From: Rhodamnia argentea
Taxonomy: Eukaryota; Streptophyta; Magnoliopsida; Myrtales; Myrtaceae
Length of the DNA: 64,000 nucleotides
NCBI RefSeq assembly: GCF_020921035.1
Contig: NC_063154.1
Span: 2,356,001-2,420,000, forward strand
Direction of reading: 5' to 3'
The translations under genes and the position numbers were made by a program. Every line of letters starts with the position of its first letter. Within the stretch, counting starts at the first letter, position 1. Below, piece after piece: positions 11,488 through 23,636 of the stretch. The notes below the pieces were generated by a model that was given only the letters and a program-made list of their open reading frames with translations, ran no database searches and was not told the origin of the DNA.

Positions 11488-13872
11488 ATGACGATACCGC
11501 CCTTACCAGCCGCGGTCTTCTTCCTCGCCATCGCAGCCGTCCTTCCCGCCGCCCTTGGACTGGGCGCGGGCGCCACCGTCGCCGCCGCCTACGCCTCCGC
11601 GACCGTGTGCGGCGTCGTCTCCGGCCAGCCCACGCGCCCCGTCCAGTGCTACCGCGGGGGCCGGCTCCTCAGCGTCGACCCCAACGTCTCCTTCTCCGAG
11701 GTCTCCGGCGGCCGGGGCTACTTCTGCGGCCTCAAGTCGGGCGGGTCCGCCTTCCTCTGCTGGGACACTCTCAGTTCCAGTTCTACCCTCGTCCCCAGAA
11801 GGGTCTACCACAACGAGTCAGCCCCGTTGAGGAATCTCGCCGTTGGCGACGACCAAGTCTGTGCATTGGTGAATGCCACAGGAGAGGTGAAATGCTGGAG
11901 GATCGATGACTCTTTTAAGGTACCATCCGGGGCCGATCGATTCTTGTCGATTTCATCTGGGTTTGGGTTTTCCTGCGGAATTTCGGTGAATACGAGTAAT
12001 GTCCAATGTTGGGGTAGCAGTCAAATCATGGATGCTATTCAAGACGGGTTTGGGAACATGCCGGTGTCGAGTATCGTCGCAGGTGGTTCACATGCTTGTG
12101 GGTTTAATTCTACTGGTTTTGTAGTTTGCGGAGGGAAGAATGATTTTGGGCAGCTAGATGTTCCTTCACATTCCGCCTTTGAGTTCTCTTTGTTGTCTCT
12201 AGGTGCTAGTCATAGCTGTGCAATGAGGCGAGTGAATCACACTGTCACTTGTTGGGGTGGCCATGGTCAGTATTCAGCTAATGGAACTGATGTAACTTCG
12301 TTTGAGTCGATTGTTTCGGGTTCAAATTTCACTTGTGGATTGTCATCGAGTAATCTTTCAATCATGTGTTGGGGTCCTGGTTGGCCTAGCGGTTCGGCTG
12401 GGGGGCTCGAGGAGCTTCCATTGACAGGAATCCTTCCAGGGCCTTGTGTTCAGTCAGCTTGTGAATGTGGCATACATGGTCTGTCACAGACTCTATGCAG
12501 CAGCTCTGGTGTGATTTGCCTGCCCTGTGCTAACCAATTACAAATCCCTCCACCTCCCCCACAATCAATGCCGCCACAATTGCCACCAGCGCCGGTCTCC
12601 CCTCCATCCTCCCCATCACGAGCTCTTAGGAGGGGCTTGTTGGCCTTTGCGATTGTTGGATCAGTTGGGGCATTAGCAGGAATTTGCACGTTGATTTACT
12701 GCTTGTGGAGTGGGGTATGTTTCGGGAAAAAGAAGGTGCATAATTCAGTTCAACCTACAATTACTAGGGGGAATTCAAATGGCGAGACGACGTCGAACAC
12801 TAGCCCTCCTTCGAGATCATCCACCATAAGGCGCCAGAGCTCAAGAGCGATGAGGCGCCAGAGAAGCGGAACATCTTCGAAGCACGCCGATAAGGCGGAG
12901 GAATTTTCTTTAGCAGAGCTAGCAGTGGCCACTGGCAACTTCTCCGTCGAGAACAAAATCGGAGCCGGCAGCTTCGGTGTTGTTTACAGAGGGAAATTAC
13001 CTGATGGTCGTGAAGTTGCCGTAAAAAGGAGTGAAACCGGTCCAAAGATGAAGAAGTTCCAGGAGAAAGAAAGCGCTTTTGAATCGGAAATTTCGTTCTT
13101 GTCCCGGCTTCACCACAAACACTTGGTTAGGCTAGTTGGTTATTGTGGAGAAAAAGATGAGAGGCTCCTAGTATATGAATACATGAAGAACGGAGCTCTT
13201 TATGATCACTTGCATAATAAAGACAATGTCGAGAGAAGTAGTAGTCCTCTGAACTCGTGGAAGATGCGGATCAAGATTGTGTTAGATGCCGCCAGAGGGA
13301 TCGAGTATCTACACAACTATGCAGTGCCTCCCATTATACACAGAGACATCAAATCTTCCAACATACTGCTAGACGCCAACTGGACGGCCCGAGTGTCCGA
13401 TTTTGGATTGTCGTTGATGGGTCCTGCATCCGATGATGATCTGAGACCATCCAAGGCTGCAGGAACAGTAGGGTACATTGATCCCGAGTACTACGGTCTA
13501 AATGTGTTGACAGCGAAGAGCGACGTGTATGGCCTAGGGGTGGTGTTGTTAGAGTTACTAACAGGGAAGCGCGCAATATTTAAGAACGGCGAGGACGGAG
13601 GGATGCCGATCAGCATTGTGGATTTTGCCGTTCCCGCGATAATGGCCGGGGAGTTGGCGAAGATTCTGGACTCGAGGGTGGGGTCACCAGAGCTGAACGA
13701 GGCGGAGGCGGTCGAGCTGGTGGCTTACACAGCGATGCACTGCGTGAACTTGGAAGGGAAGGACAGGCCAACCATGACCGACATTGTAGCTAATTTAGAG
13801 AGGGCATTAACTCTATGTGAAGATAGCCATGGGAGCATCTCTAGCGGCACAGTCTCCATCGTTTCGGAATGA
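11488..13872 (+). CDS. CCR3: CRINKLY4-related receptor-like kinase, CCR3 type
   Basis: A single intronless frame of 794 residues. Residues 1-25 are a signal peptide (hydrophobic, Ala/Leu-rich). The ectodomain carries CRINKLY4-type (RCC1-like) repeats with recurring CWG / C-G-x motifs (for example VQCWGSS, VTCWGG, IMCWGPG) and a cysteine-rich stretch near residues 325-350. A Pro-rich spacer follows (about 353-378), then one membrane helix (about 382-408). The kinase domain starts near residue 490 with GAGSFGVVYRG. It has VAVKR, HRDIKSSNILLD (about 615), DFGLSL and GTVGYIDPEYY, so all catalytic residues are intact. It should sit in the plasma membrane as a receptor Ser/Thr kinase. Relatives of ACR4 act in epidermal and root cell fate; the specific role of CCR3 is unclear. 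Arabidopsis CCR3 (At3g55950) is the best match I recall, next to the At3g55960 phosphatase as here. Confidence 0.92.
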   Translation: MTIPPLPAAVFFLAIAAVLPAALGLGAGATVAAAYASATVCGVVSGQPTRPVQCYRGGRLLSVDPNVSFSEVSGGRGYFCGLKSGGSAFLCWDTLSSSSTLVPRRVYHNESAPLRNLAVGDDQVCALVNATGEVKCWRIDDSFKVPSGADRFLSISSGFGFSCGISVNTSNVQCWGSSQIMDAIQDGFGNMPVSSIVAGGSHACGFNSTGFVVCGGKNDFGQLDVPSHSAFEFSLLSLGASHSCAMRRVNHTVTCWGGHGQYSANGTDVTSFESIVSGSNFTCGLSSSNLSIMCWGPGWPSGSAGGLEELPLTGILPGPCVQSACECGIHGLSQTLCSSSGVICLPCANQLQIPPPPPQSMPPQLPPAPVSPPSSPSRALRRGLLAFAIVGSVGALAGICTLIYCLWSGVCFGKKKVHNSVQPTITRGNSNGETTSNTSPPSRSSTIRRQSSRAMRRQRSGTSSKHADKAEEFSLAELAVATGNFSVENKIGAGSFGVVYRGKLPDGREVAVKRSETGPKMKKFQEKESAFESEISFLSRLHHKHLVRLVGYCGEKDERLLVYEYMKNGALYDHLHNKDNVERSSSPLNSWKMRIKIVLDAARGIEYLHNYAVPPIIHRDIKSSNILLDANWTARVSDFGLSLMGPASDDDLRPSKAAGTVGYIDPEYYGLNVLTAKSDVYGLGVVLLELLTGKRAIFKNGEDGGMPISIVDFAVPAIMAGELAKILDSRVGSPELNEAEAVELVAYTAMHCVNLEGKDRPTMTDIVANLERALTLCEDSHGSISSGTVSIVSE

Positions 13873-15574
13873 AACCGAGGATCAAATAAACAGAGCCAAA
13901 AAAGAAAAAAACAGAGGAAAAACAGAGACAAGATCTCTTCTTTTTACCATTATCATTTTTTTTTTCTCCTTGATTGTAAAGGGGGTAGGCATTTTGCATC
14001 TAACCTTTGAGCAGTAGTGTAGAGGGCACTGAGAGGGATTCAATGCCATTTGTTTATTTCATTGAAGTAAAAAGGAAATTGCTTCACAATCTTCACTTCA
14101 CTGTTCATCAGCGTGTGAAACGAGTTGCTGCTTGAGAGCTCTCTTGAAAGTGTGAAGAAAGTTCCTTTCAAGTGACGCCCCCGAAAAGGATTGACAGATC
14201 AGGGGAATCGGTCCCTACCGTATGAAAAAGAGCAGAGGAGGGGGTCCTTTTTTCAATTCAGACTTCACACGTCGAGAGGGTGGGTGGGGGCAGGTGGCCT
14301 GGTGTCTTTGACTTTGAAAATTCAAGTAGGAAGGCGGTCAACGAGTGTTGCACGTGTAGGGCCCCAGATGCTGATCTCTCTGTTTTCAAAACTTTTGAGA
14401 CCACACCGACCGAATGCTGTGGGGGCAAAGGACATTTATGGGATTTGGTTCTGTCAAATGGGGTATGGTCTTTCTTTATTACGCCCATCAATGGATAAGA
14501 GAAACCGACGGGGCCGAACGAGATTTGAATGCCGCGGTGTGAGTTGGTCACCGTAGGATGAATGTCGATGTTGGCGGATCGGCGGTGGCCGGTGACCGCG
14601 ACCCGCCACCACACCCTACGCTCTCGTGAATCTTGGCGAGAGGCTATCCACGGATTTAATGCAGATTCCGTTCTCTTGTGCTCCTTCATGGATTCACACT
14701 TTGGCTTTGCCCATTTTCCCTTTGGGGCCATAAAGACTTTTTATTGCGCTGAAAAGGTCAAAAAAAAAATTTAATTACTGCAGTAAAGAAATAGATGGAA
14801 GAAAAGGGCAGAAGCTGCCCTTCAAATCAAATGCTCCTTCAATGCAAGTTTTCGCCAATTTTTTATGCGTGCTGTTTTCTTGTGTACGATTAGGAAATGT
14901 GAACGTTCTGATTTTGAAAGGATAGGGTTTAATCGTGCTTTGAAAACGCTTATTAAGCTCGTTAAATATGATTTAAGAACGTGGACAGACTTATTCATCG
15001 GTTATGATGCGCGCTTTCTTACTCCTCAAAAGGGTCATGTTGATAAGTGTCTAATTAAGATGTTGAAAAAGAAATGATTCATCAAGATGTTGATTTCACG
15101 AGAGGAGAACCGTCATATGTTTGAGAACGTCAAATTTCTGTTTGTTAACAAAAGCCTTGTCAAATAACTAGGCAGGCTTAATGGCTACTAATGAAAGTCA
15201 CGAATCATCACAAGTGGTTTGCCGAGGTTAATTGAATGATTAGTAGTGGGATTAGATTGAATTAGATAAAGGTCGAGACAAGTTTTTACAGCCCAGAAGC
15301 ACACTTTTTCAAGCGGCTGTTTGCCGGAGTTGACTGCGTGGAAAGCAAGGCAATGTATCTTATTCTATCTAATCCACCTACTGATAAGATTATTAAAATA
15401 ATTAAGCAGGTATTAACCACCTCATAACATGTCCAACTAAGTCGGGACAACATGATAGTCATTTTCATTTTACAACTTGATCATCGTACCCAAAAAGAAA
15501 GCCAAAGGAACGACACGAGGGTTGGGCTCAATTAAGGGCAGCGGGGTGCGTGTGGAGTACGAGGTTGAGTGGGC
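13873..15574. other. Intergenic between two convergent genes
   Basis: Holds the 3' flanks of the CCR3-like gene (an AATAAA at 13885-13890 is very close to the stop) and of the LHCB8 gene on the other strand. Open stretches at 14.2-14.8 kb overlap on both strands and match no family I know. Nothing else is recognised. Confidence 0.5.
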
Positions 15575-18498
15575 TCATTTGTTGAAGGTGGCGACGAAGG
15601 CGATCGGGCCTTTGCCGGTGAAGGCGGCCTCGAGGCCGAAAATGAGGAAGGCGACCATGGCGAGGCGGGCGTGCTTGATCTCGGCCAGCTGGAAATTCTC
15701 CCTCTTCTCCGGGTCCGAGGCGAGGCTGAGTGGGTCGAAGTATCCACCCGGGTAGAGCCGCTTCTCCGGGTCGAGCTCCGCGTTCCTCTGGATCTCGATG
15801 TACCCCATCACTATCACCTCAATCCATATCAATGTTGTTAGCGAGAACGGCAGCGGAAGGCCCAGGTAGGACGATCCCTCCACGAGCTCCACCTTAGAAA
15901 TAAAATTCGAATTTCGTTAACTAAGCAAACAACATATGTAACTATAAAAACGTGGTCGGAATTTTTTTTTTTTTGTTTGCGAATGAAATTATTTATTGTA
16001 TCATGTCGTCATCACCCTGCTTATTTCTTATCCTCATTTTATTAGATTTTTTTTTTTGGGTTAACTAGTGAAATTTTATTTAGTTAGGAAAAGTGAAGGA
16101 GTTTGTTTAACGGATTATCTTTGTAAAATTTTTGTGGGGTCATTATCAACTATTCTAAAAGTTTAAGCTGATAAATAAAAGCGTGGTTCAATATTTAAAT
16201 ACTCTATCGGGCGATTCAAACCTTCTTCTTAAAGAATACATGAAAAGCTAGAAGGAGAAAGCTAAGAGAATGGTTCGTGAGGTTCTTTGCTCTCTTGAAG
16301 AACTTACTTCATGCAACTTTTACAATATATAATAGGGATAATGACACAATAGTCCTTGAACTTTGACCCGATATGCAATATAATCCCTGAATTTTTAATT
16401 TGACCAATATAGTCCATAAATGTTAGCCCAATATATAATGTGATCCCTCAATTTTTATTTTGACCAATATGGTCCCTCAACATCTTCCTATGGAAAAATG
16501 TTCAATATAGTCATTCCATTAATTTAAGTTTAAAGATGACATTGAACATTTTCTTATAGTTCATGGACCAAGTTAAATATGTTCTAAAAGTTCGGGGACT
16601 ACATAGAACAAATTGAAAGTTTAGAGATCACATTACACATTGGGCTAAAATTCATGAAACATATTGATCAAATTAAAATTTCAAGAATCATATTGCGTTT
16701 TGGGCCAAAGTTTAATAATCATTCGTGTCATTTTCCCTATATAATAACACAGGAAAACACGTTAATCGCAGATTTAAGTGTCATCCTAAAAAAAAAAAAA
16801 CTTCCCGTGACCTTGTTTTAGACTTGTAGTTCTACAAACTCCGATATATAACATCCCTATAAAAATAGTGGAATCTGTGAGATATTGCGTGATCATTGTC
16901 AACTATTTTAAAATTTTTAGCTGAAAGTGTGATTCAATATTTGAAGATTCTATCACTCTCTATCATACTTAGTCTGCTCTTTTTTTGCCTAGTACTGGAC
17001 CTCCCGCCTTATTAACATGTGAGATTTTGTGAGATCACTACTAACTATTTTAAAAGCTTAAGATTAAGCTTTTAAATAAAGATATAATTTAATATTTAAT
17101 TACTTATCACTTCTCCTCATGCTTTGTGAAATAGTTTATCCGTAATTAATTTCTTGCCCACACCATCATCGTCGCCAAAAGGTTATGCATTGGCTCGGTG
17201 AAGAAGAAGCCCCGATGAAGCAAAGGATACAACGCACGCATGCATTTTTCAACGTCAAAGTTGACAGGAGGACCACCAAAGGCAAAGAAAGCACGAGCAA
17301 ACAGTAGAAACTGATAAGATTCGGTGCACAATTAATTCGAAGTAAAACGTAAAGTAAGAAAGAGAAATCGAGAGACAAAATTTTGTACGGATTCACCCTT
17401 AAACCAGGGCTACATCCAACAAGGATTTCATTATAATTAGTATATCGCATCTCTCGTTACATCACTCGAGAGTATATATAGCAATAACTATTCATAAGTT
17501 CAAGCCTAAATTACTAATGAAAAATTATGAGCTTAAATCGTAAAAGCCCTATAGTATTCAGAAGGCGCTACCTCCTTGAAATCCCGCCGGAGCGGCTCTC
17601 CCGAACCCCAACCTATTCAACATGGAGCGAGATTCACGTGCTTTTTGAGAGTATTAACCTCACCCCCAACAGAAACAAAGTACTTTTCAAACGTGTGGAT
17701 ACCACTTACCGCAGAGTTTAAAGTACCAAAATATCTTCCACAATCTTGTAATTTTCCCACTAGGGTTTCGTAACCTCAACCGTGAAAATGAGACGAAAGG
17801 GGGCTGAGGAACTTCGGCCCCCTTTTACCATCTCAACTAGCCAAACCAGGCAAATTCGATTTCAAGCACAGTCCACTGAACAATAATTTATTTACATGGG
17901 ATTCCATCTGTCTTGTGCTCTGATTATGTGGATAGATTCTTTGTTAATAAGACACTGTACGTAGAGAAATGCATTGCGAACGATGGATGGAGCGTACCTT
18001 GCCGGCATCTTGCCATGCAACCCCTGTGAGCGCCTCCACAGCGATCGCGCCGAGCGTGCCCAGCATCGCCCACCGCCCGTGGATGAGCTCGCACTCCCGG
18101 AAACGCTGCAGCCCAAACACCTCGCTGTACGGCTGGAACGGGGTCGGCTTCACGTCGGTCGGATCGACCCTCACCCCGATCACGTCCCCAGCCAAGTTCT
18201 TGGCCAGGTTCTGGTCCAGCGAGTCCAGCTCGAACTGTAGGTACTCCGCTGGCTTCCCCAGCCCCAAGGGGTCGAAGCCCCGGTCCCCTACCATGGTCCC
18301 GTCGAGCCACTCCGGCGGCTCGGCCCTCGGGTACCAGACCAGCCTTTCCCCATCCGGCCTTTTCGGGGCGGGCTTCCGGGGAGGTGATTTCTTGGCTTTG
18401 AAGCCGAACAGGGCTTGGAAACGCCCGAGGCTCGGATTCGGGTCGGAAATGCGGGTCCCAAAGAAGTAGGAGGAGGTTGCGGCGGCGGCAGCAGCCAT
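15575..18498 (-). CDS. LHCB8: CP29-type photosystem II antenna protein, short form (LHCB8 / LHCB4.3)
   Basis: Two exons on the minus strand: 18498-17998 and 15892-15575, split by a 2.1 kb intron (272 residues). The ATG at 18498 is chosen because the frame upstream of it begins only with a GTG. Residues 1 to about 40 look like a chloroplast transit peptide (Ala/Ser-rich). The mature part shows CP29 hallmarks: [32 protein letters not shown]-like [15 protein letters not shown], the chlorophyll-binding helix [14 protein letters not shown], and the third helix [13 protein letters not shown]. Unlike LHCB4.1/4.2, the protein stops soon after TGKGP with a short novel tail (IAFVATFNK). It lacks the roughly 15-20 residue C-terminus, as is known for LHCB8. 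It binds chlorophyll a/b in thylakoids and links LHCII trimers to the photosystem II core. Confidence 0.92.
15893..17997 (-). other. Large LHCB8 intron filled with repeats
   Basis: Donor GTACGC and acceptor CTAAG bound a 2105-base intron. It contains the 405-base foldback element (16334-16738) and three direct copies of a 70-85 base repeat (about 16137-16220, 16889-16960, 17031-17110) sharing CAACTATT-TAAAA and TTCAATATTTAA-type blocks. A fourth, inverted copy lies near 38240-38300. Confidence 0.7.
16334..16738. mobile_element. Foldback/MITE element, family 1, copy 1
   Basis: Terminal inverted repeats AGGGATAATGACACAA (16334-16349) and the complement of AGGGAAAATGACACGA (16723-16738) match at 14 of 16 bases. 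A perfect 7-base flank duplication ATATAAT lies at 16327-16333 and 16739-16745. The inside is itself symmetrical: GTCC-T-AACTTT / AATTTGACCAATAT blocks on the left recur as complements on the right. No coding capacity. Confidence 0.75.
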
Positions 18499-18631
18499 GG
18501 TGTTGGGGGGCACTTAAGTAGACGAAATGGTTTTTGTTGTGTCCTTATGGTGGTTTTGGTCGGGGTTTGGAAAGGAGAAATTGGTGGAAACCAAGAAATG
18601 AAAGAGAATCAATGGATGCGAGTGGTTCGGG

Positions 18632-18649
18632 CCTTATCTGAGCCTTATC
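18632..18649 (-). promoter_or_regulatory. Two I-boxes in the LHCB8 promoter
   Basis: On the gene's strand GATAAGG occurs twice, 11 bases apart (18649-18643 and 18638-18632), about 135-150 bases before the ATG. GATAAG I-boxes are established light-response elements of LHC and RBCS promoters. Their use here is inferred from motif, spacing and gene identity. Confidence 0.5.
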
Positions 18650-20163
18650 TGGAGGTGGGGGAAGGTTGGATGGTTGATGGGTGCTTTACCTTAATTCAGT
18701 GGGGCCCCTTGGTTATGCACGAGCGTCAGCACATTCACGGCGGCCGAGAATGGGAACAACAAAGCCGCGCCGGCGAGAGAACAGAAGACGACCATACAAT
18801 TCTACAGACGTTGCTGTGTCATGGCCGGCGATTCTGGCCGTAGTATTCGAATTCGAGGGCGCTACCAAAAAGAAAGCTTTTTAAGTTGTATAGACACATT
18901 TTGCAGATACCTCCTCGACTCTTCCGTGGTTTATGTTCTCCTCCATGGTATGACCAGACAAGACCAATTGGTTGGTAATCGATTGGCAAATTTGCAGGAG
19001 GCGATGCTTAGAATCGGGCCAGGGCCGACCTTATAGAGCTTCTCATGTGCGGAGTGTGGCTGGGCCACGGTCCCATTGGACCAACATGACTTGTTATTCT
19101 GGACCTTGAGCCGCTGCTCGCAGGTCTAGCCCAAGAAAGCTAAGAGCCTCTTGTCCAAGGGAAAACACATCATGATGTCCGTGGATTTTGTCGACGAGTG
19201 TCTCCGGAACATTTGTTAGGCAGTTAAACAGATAGTTCTCGATGTTTGCAAGTGCACACCGACTCTGCTCCACGTATCACGCGTGATCGAACATTTTGAA
19301 AATCTGAGTTGTTTTTTGGTCAAGTATACTTAACAGGTATCTCGAAACGCTCATTCACATTTTTCCAATATGATCTCTTCTTGACGCACTATAAATGATA
19401 CATAGGAGTATGTGTGTGTAAATACATGACATCTTTTTGACGCGTATACATACACACACTAGCGTGTGATTCGGAGAGTTTCGGGAAAATGGAAAGCTAT
19501 TTTCTCGAAGAATTTTGACTGAATGTGTATTTAGCAAATGCAAAAAGCGTTTAAATATTTGAGTTTTTGGTTGTATATTTTGTAAAGCAATTTTGAAGTA
19601 CAAAGAAAAGATTGAAAGCGGATAGGGCCGAGGAAAGAAGCAACAAAGCTGGAAGCTTCAGCAACGAAGAAGCAATAGGAACTAGAAGCTTCAAGCGTGG
19701 GCCGCCGCCGGCCCAAGCAAGGGCTTCGATGTCGCCAGTGCCTCCCCATTCTCTTTCTTCCTCTTTACTCACTTTCTGCTTTGCGCCGCCTTTACCTCCG
19801 CTCGAATTTGGCCGTACTCGCCCCAAGCCCTAGATATCGGATCATGGGCTTACTTGGGATCGAGGTCGGTGGTGACCGTAGGTGGCTCATTGGCACGACG
19901 ATTGATCTATGGGGGGCTCATTGGTGGAGGTAGCTGGATGAGCACGAGCACGCAGTTGTAGATGGCTCTTTGGCGTGGCGGCTATCGAGCAGTGGAGATG
20001 GGCGCGGTCGTGGATTGGCCGGAGATGGTAGGGTTGAGCAGTGGCAGAGGGGGAGTAGAGAGATCGTGGGCAACATGAGGATAGAATTGGAATTTCGATA
20101 ATCTAATGAGGGGGAGATGAGAAGAAAAACAGCCACTAAACCCTTAGAGATTGCTTTTTGAAA

Positions 20164-20535
20164 AGGAATAATGACAAAAATGGTCCCTGAATTTTGGTCA
20201 AGTCTGTAATGTGGTCCCTAAACTTCTTATTTGTTTAATGTGGTATCTAAACTTTTGGTACATGTTTAATTTGATCAATGAATTATACGAAAATGTTCAA
20301 TGTCCTCTTTCCATGAACTCAAGTTCAAGGATAACATTGAACATTTCCATATAGTTTAGAAACTAAATTGAACATGTATCAAAAGTCTAAGGACCATATT
20401 GAACAATTTGAAAGTTTAGAAATCACATTGCATATTAGGCTATAGTTCATAGACCATATTAAACAAATTAAAAATTTTGAGAACTACATTGTTCATGGGC
20501 TAAAGTTCATGGACACTTTGTATCACTTTCGTTTC
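20164..20535. mobile_element. Foldback/MITE element, family 1, copy 2 (degenerate)
   Basis: Starts AGGAATAATGACAAAAATGG, close to the copy 1 terminus, and shows the same internal blocks (TGGTCCCT-AA-TT, then the complementary AAAGTT-A-GGACCATATT on the right). The right terminus is eroded (TATCACTTTCG), so its edge is approximate. Confidence 0.6.
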
Positions 20536-22124
20536 GAAAAATGCCGAATTCAGCTTTGCCATTGGCTTTCAACCATTGCTCTCCAAATTTTTTTTTATCA
20601 AACGGCCCAAGTTTCATGTAACAAATGGAAGTCTAAAGTCTCTTGAAAAAGCTGAACCGGATGCAACATAAGTAATATTTGACCTATCATGTGGCGATCA
20701 TGCGACTCATATAAGTAGAACATACAATGTCATATTCGAGGATAGATAGGCAAGGGAGGTTACTATACTTGCCTACCCGGCGGTGGCCAATCGAAATTGA
20801 CGTGGAGTCTACCTTTCCCACCATCACTTCTCCGAAACCGAGAGAAGATATTTTTCTTCCTTTCATCCCAGGAAATACCTCGAAGTTTTATATTTCAGAG
20901 TTCAGATGGAACCTTCTAAGGTAATGCTTAGGAACAAAACTGACCTTAAGTAAAGAGGAGTTTCTTGTGCAGGGGGGTATAGTAAGGGCTAGGCTGTAAA
21001 GAGAAGAAGCAGGTGGGTGAATTGGGCGAGGGACAAACTGTGCGACCCAACACAAGAAAAGAAGAAGAAAGGGAGAGAGAGAGAGGAATCATGAATGGTG
21101 GTGGGGCAACCATGATTCCGAACGCGTAGATGTCTGGAGCATGTCGCCCAAAAGGCAAGAAAGCGATGGCCACACACGGTCGCTAGCGACACGCCCAAGT
21201 GGACGACAACCATTGCCCTCGCCATCATCATCATTTCATCATACCATAACCTTTCCAATCTCTTGTTTCTATTTTCCTTTAGGGGAAAATCTTATTGACT
21301 TTTACCACAGTTCGCACCCCCCCTCGACCAGTTGTTTCTCTCCATAGTTGAGCAAATTTTTGATAATTATATGTTGGGTGATTGTATTTCGTTGTTAATG
21401 AGGTCTGTGTAAAGAGGCTCTTGAAGTGATTGGAATGCTGCTCCCCTCCCCCCCCACAAGTTTGATGCTCTTGAGCTCTTACTTTGTTTACCTGTTTTTT
21501 CATTTATGTTGTTAATGTGCACTTTCAATGTCTTCACTCGTCTATAGGGGGTCCGGTTTTGCTTCTCGTTTTACGGCGAGGAAGCCTATCGAGACAAGGT
21601 AAGGCGGAATCCGTGGAGTGGCACCCTTGTGAAATCATGCGACATGTGATTCTAAATTCGAATGGACAAAGCTCAACAGGAAATTATACGTGTCTAATAG
21701 TGTGAATCATATGCCCGAGTCATACGGACATGATGCGTGCCGGGACAATAAAAAAAAATGAAAAAAGCGAGGATCCTTGCCCCTTCTTTTTTCATGAATT
21801 TTGTTTGTTGAGTGTTCCCAAGACACTGATTAACCATACTTATTAAGGAAATGTTTTCAATTCTAATGCACTAGTTACACATATGACGAAAAAAAGTAAT
21901 ACATTGCAGTTGCTAGCACGATCCTATTCGTTTTCTTAATCACACTAAATGAATTTGTTTGTAAAGCATGCATGTATACTGGTTGTAGAGAACTATGTGA
22001 TAGACCACTTCAAGAATCGCAGTAAAACACCTCAATTTAATCTCTAAAGATTCGTGAGATTTGCTCGCCTAGCTAACTATCTAAAGATATGGCTAATCGC
22101 TGCTTACAAAATCAGCTGAACATT

Positions 22125-22725
22125 TCATATAGTTTTCGGGGACTAGCTTGAATATTTATTGATAATTTAAGGATTACATTGAACAAATGAAAAATGGTTA
22201 ATCTCATGAAAAATCCCAAGCTGGTACATATGTGGCAAATTTATCTCAAAGTGTTTTTTTTTTCACTATCAAAAACCCTAAACCGATACACATGTGACAA
22301 ATTTACCCTAAACTAACTTTTTGAGCACAAAAAATCTTAAATTGGTATACCTATGACAAATTTACCCTCTGTTTGTTTTCCGTTAAATTGGTTTAATCTA
22401 AACTGTACATATGTGACAAACATAGGGTAAAAATCTCAAACTAGTATGCCCATCAACCGTCACGTGTCATCTAACTTAGCAATTTGTCGGTAAAATTTAA
22501 CGAAAACTAACAAGGGTAAATTTATCATAAGTGTACCAGTTTGAGATTTTTGGCGATCGAAAAAATAGTTCGGAGTATCAGTTTAGGATAAATTTATCAC
22601 ATGTGTATCAATTTGGAACTTTTCGTGGTATTAATCCAATTAAAAACTCATGAACCACATTGCCCATTAGATCAAATTTTAAGGACCACTCTTGTCGTTT
22701 TCTCTTCGGAAAATTACCTTTTTTT
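22125..22725. mobile_element. Foldback family 1 remnant split by a second foldback element
   Basis: Left (22125-22197) and right (22638-22725) pieces have the family 1 signature: GGGGACTAGCTTGAA-like and TCATGAACCACATTGCCCA. Between them sits a different inverted-repeat element (next entry). The order shows that family 2 inserted into an existing family 1 copy. Confidence 0.5.
22198..22639. mobile_element. Foldback/MITE element, family 2
   Basis: Ends are TTAATCTCATGAAAAATCCC at the left and the complement-like GGAACTTTTCGTGGTATTAA at the right; TTAAT is found at both edges and may be the target duplication. The inner arms repeat GGTACA-ATGTG-CAAATTTA and its complement (TAAATTTATCACATGTGTA) several times. 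No coding capacity. Confidence 0.6.
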
Positions 22726-23636
22726 ATATAAAGTGACTCTGTACTATTATGCATGACATGAGAAGAGAAACAGAGGAATGTTCCCCTTTAGCAAGCAAGA
22801 AAGCAGCACCTCTCGATCAAAAGTAAAACGCAGTGCATAGTGACCTTTGGGTAACACTTGAACCTCTCTTTTCTTCTTGTTCTTTTTTAACTGTGGCTAC
22901 TGGCTACCACTTTGTCAACATGAAAAGGGCTGGCTGAGTTGATTTATTGGGGCAACTGTAAGCTCAATGGCAAACCAGTCTATTGGATGTGAAAGAAAAT
23001 GGAAACAAGAGGATGAATCAGGAAGAGACATTATACCTGTCAGGAGCTTAAGTCTTAATGCCACTTGATTAGAGACAAAGCCGCGAAATTTCTAAAAAAA
23101 AAGTCTTAAACCTATGAATGGTGACCGGGGGAGACAGAATGGAAAAAAGAAAAAGAAAATACAAATATAAAAAATAAGCAATAAAAGTGCAGAATTGTAA
23201 AAATTGTTCACGTCAACGCTAGACGTGCCATGCGGGATGGACTGCGTCAACGTTAGCGATTTCCGATTAAAATTGACCAAATTGATTGCATTGAAAAATT
23301 ATCAAAAGATCTATGACTAAATCGGTCAAGTTAAAAGATTTAAAACTAAATTGGTGTAAGTGCAATAGATTTAAAACCTTTTTTTTCCTTATGTATCAAT
23401 CGAGCAAGCCTTTCACCACCCTCTAAAGGAGAGGGTTGAAATGCTTTGCGGACCATCAATTGTGGACCTTAGGGTCACTAGCAAAGATCCCAATGTCCCA
23501 TTTCTCCCTCCACATCATTAAGCATGGATCGTGGACACTCGCACGTGCGAGAGACTAATCTCCCATTCATTTCTGCTTTTATAATTCAATGGAGAGAGCC
23601 ACCTCCACTTTTTTCAAAAAATAAAATTTTGAAAAA

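Noticed and set aside
17969-18469. 166-codon plus-strand frame
   Set aside because: Antisense of LHCB8 exon 1, GC-rich; no independent features.
19398-19462. TATGTGTGTGTA and TACACACACTA facing each other, possible hairpin or cruciform
   Set aside because: Two short GT/CA microsatellite-like runs; the pairing is imperfect and expected by chance from such runs.
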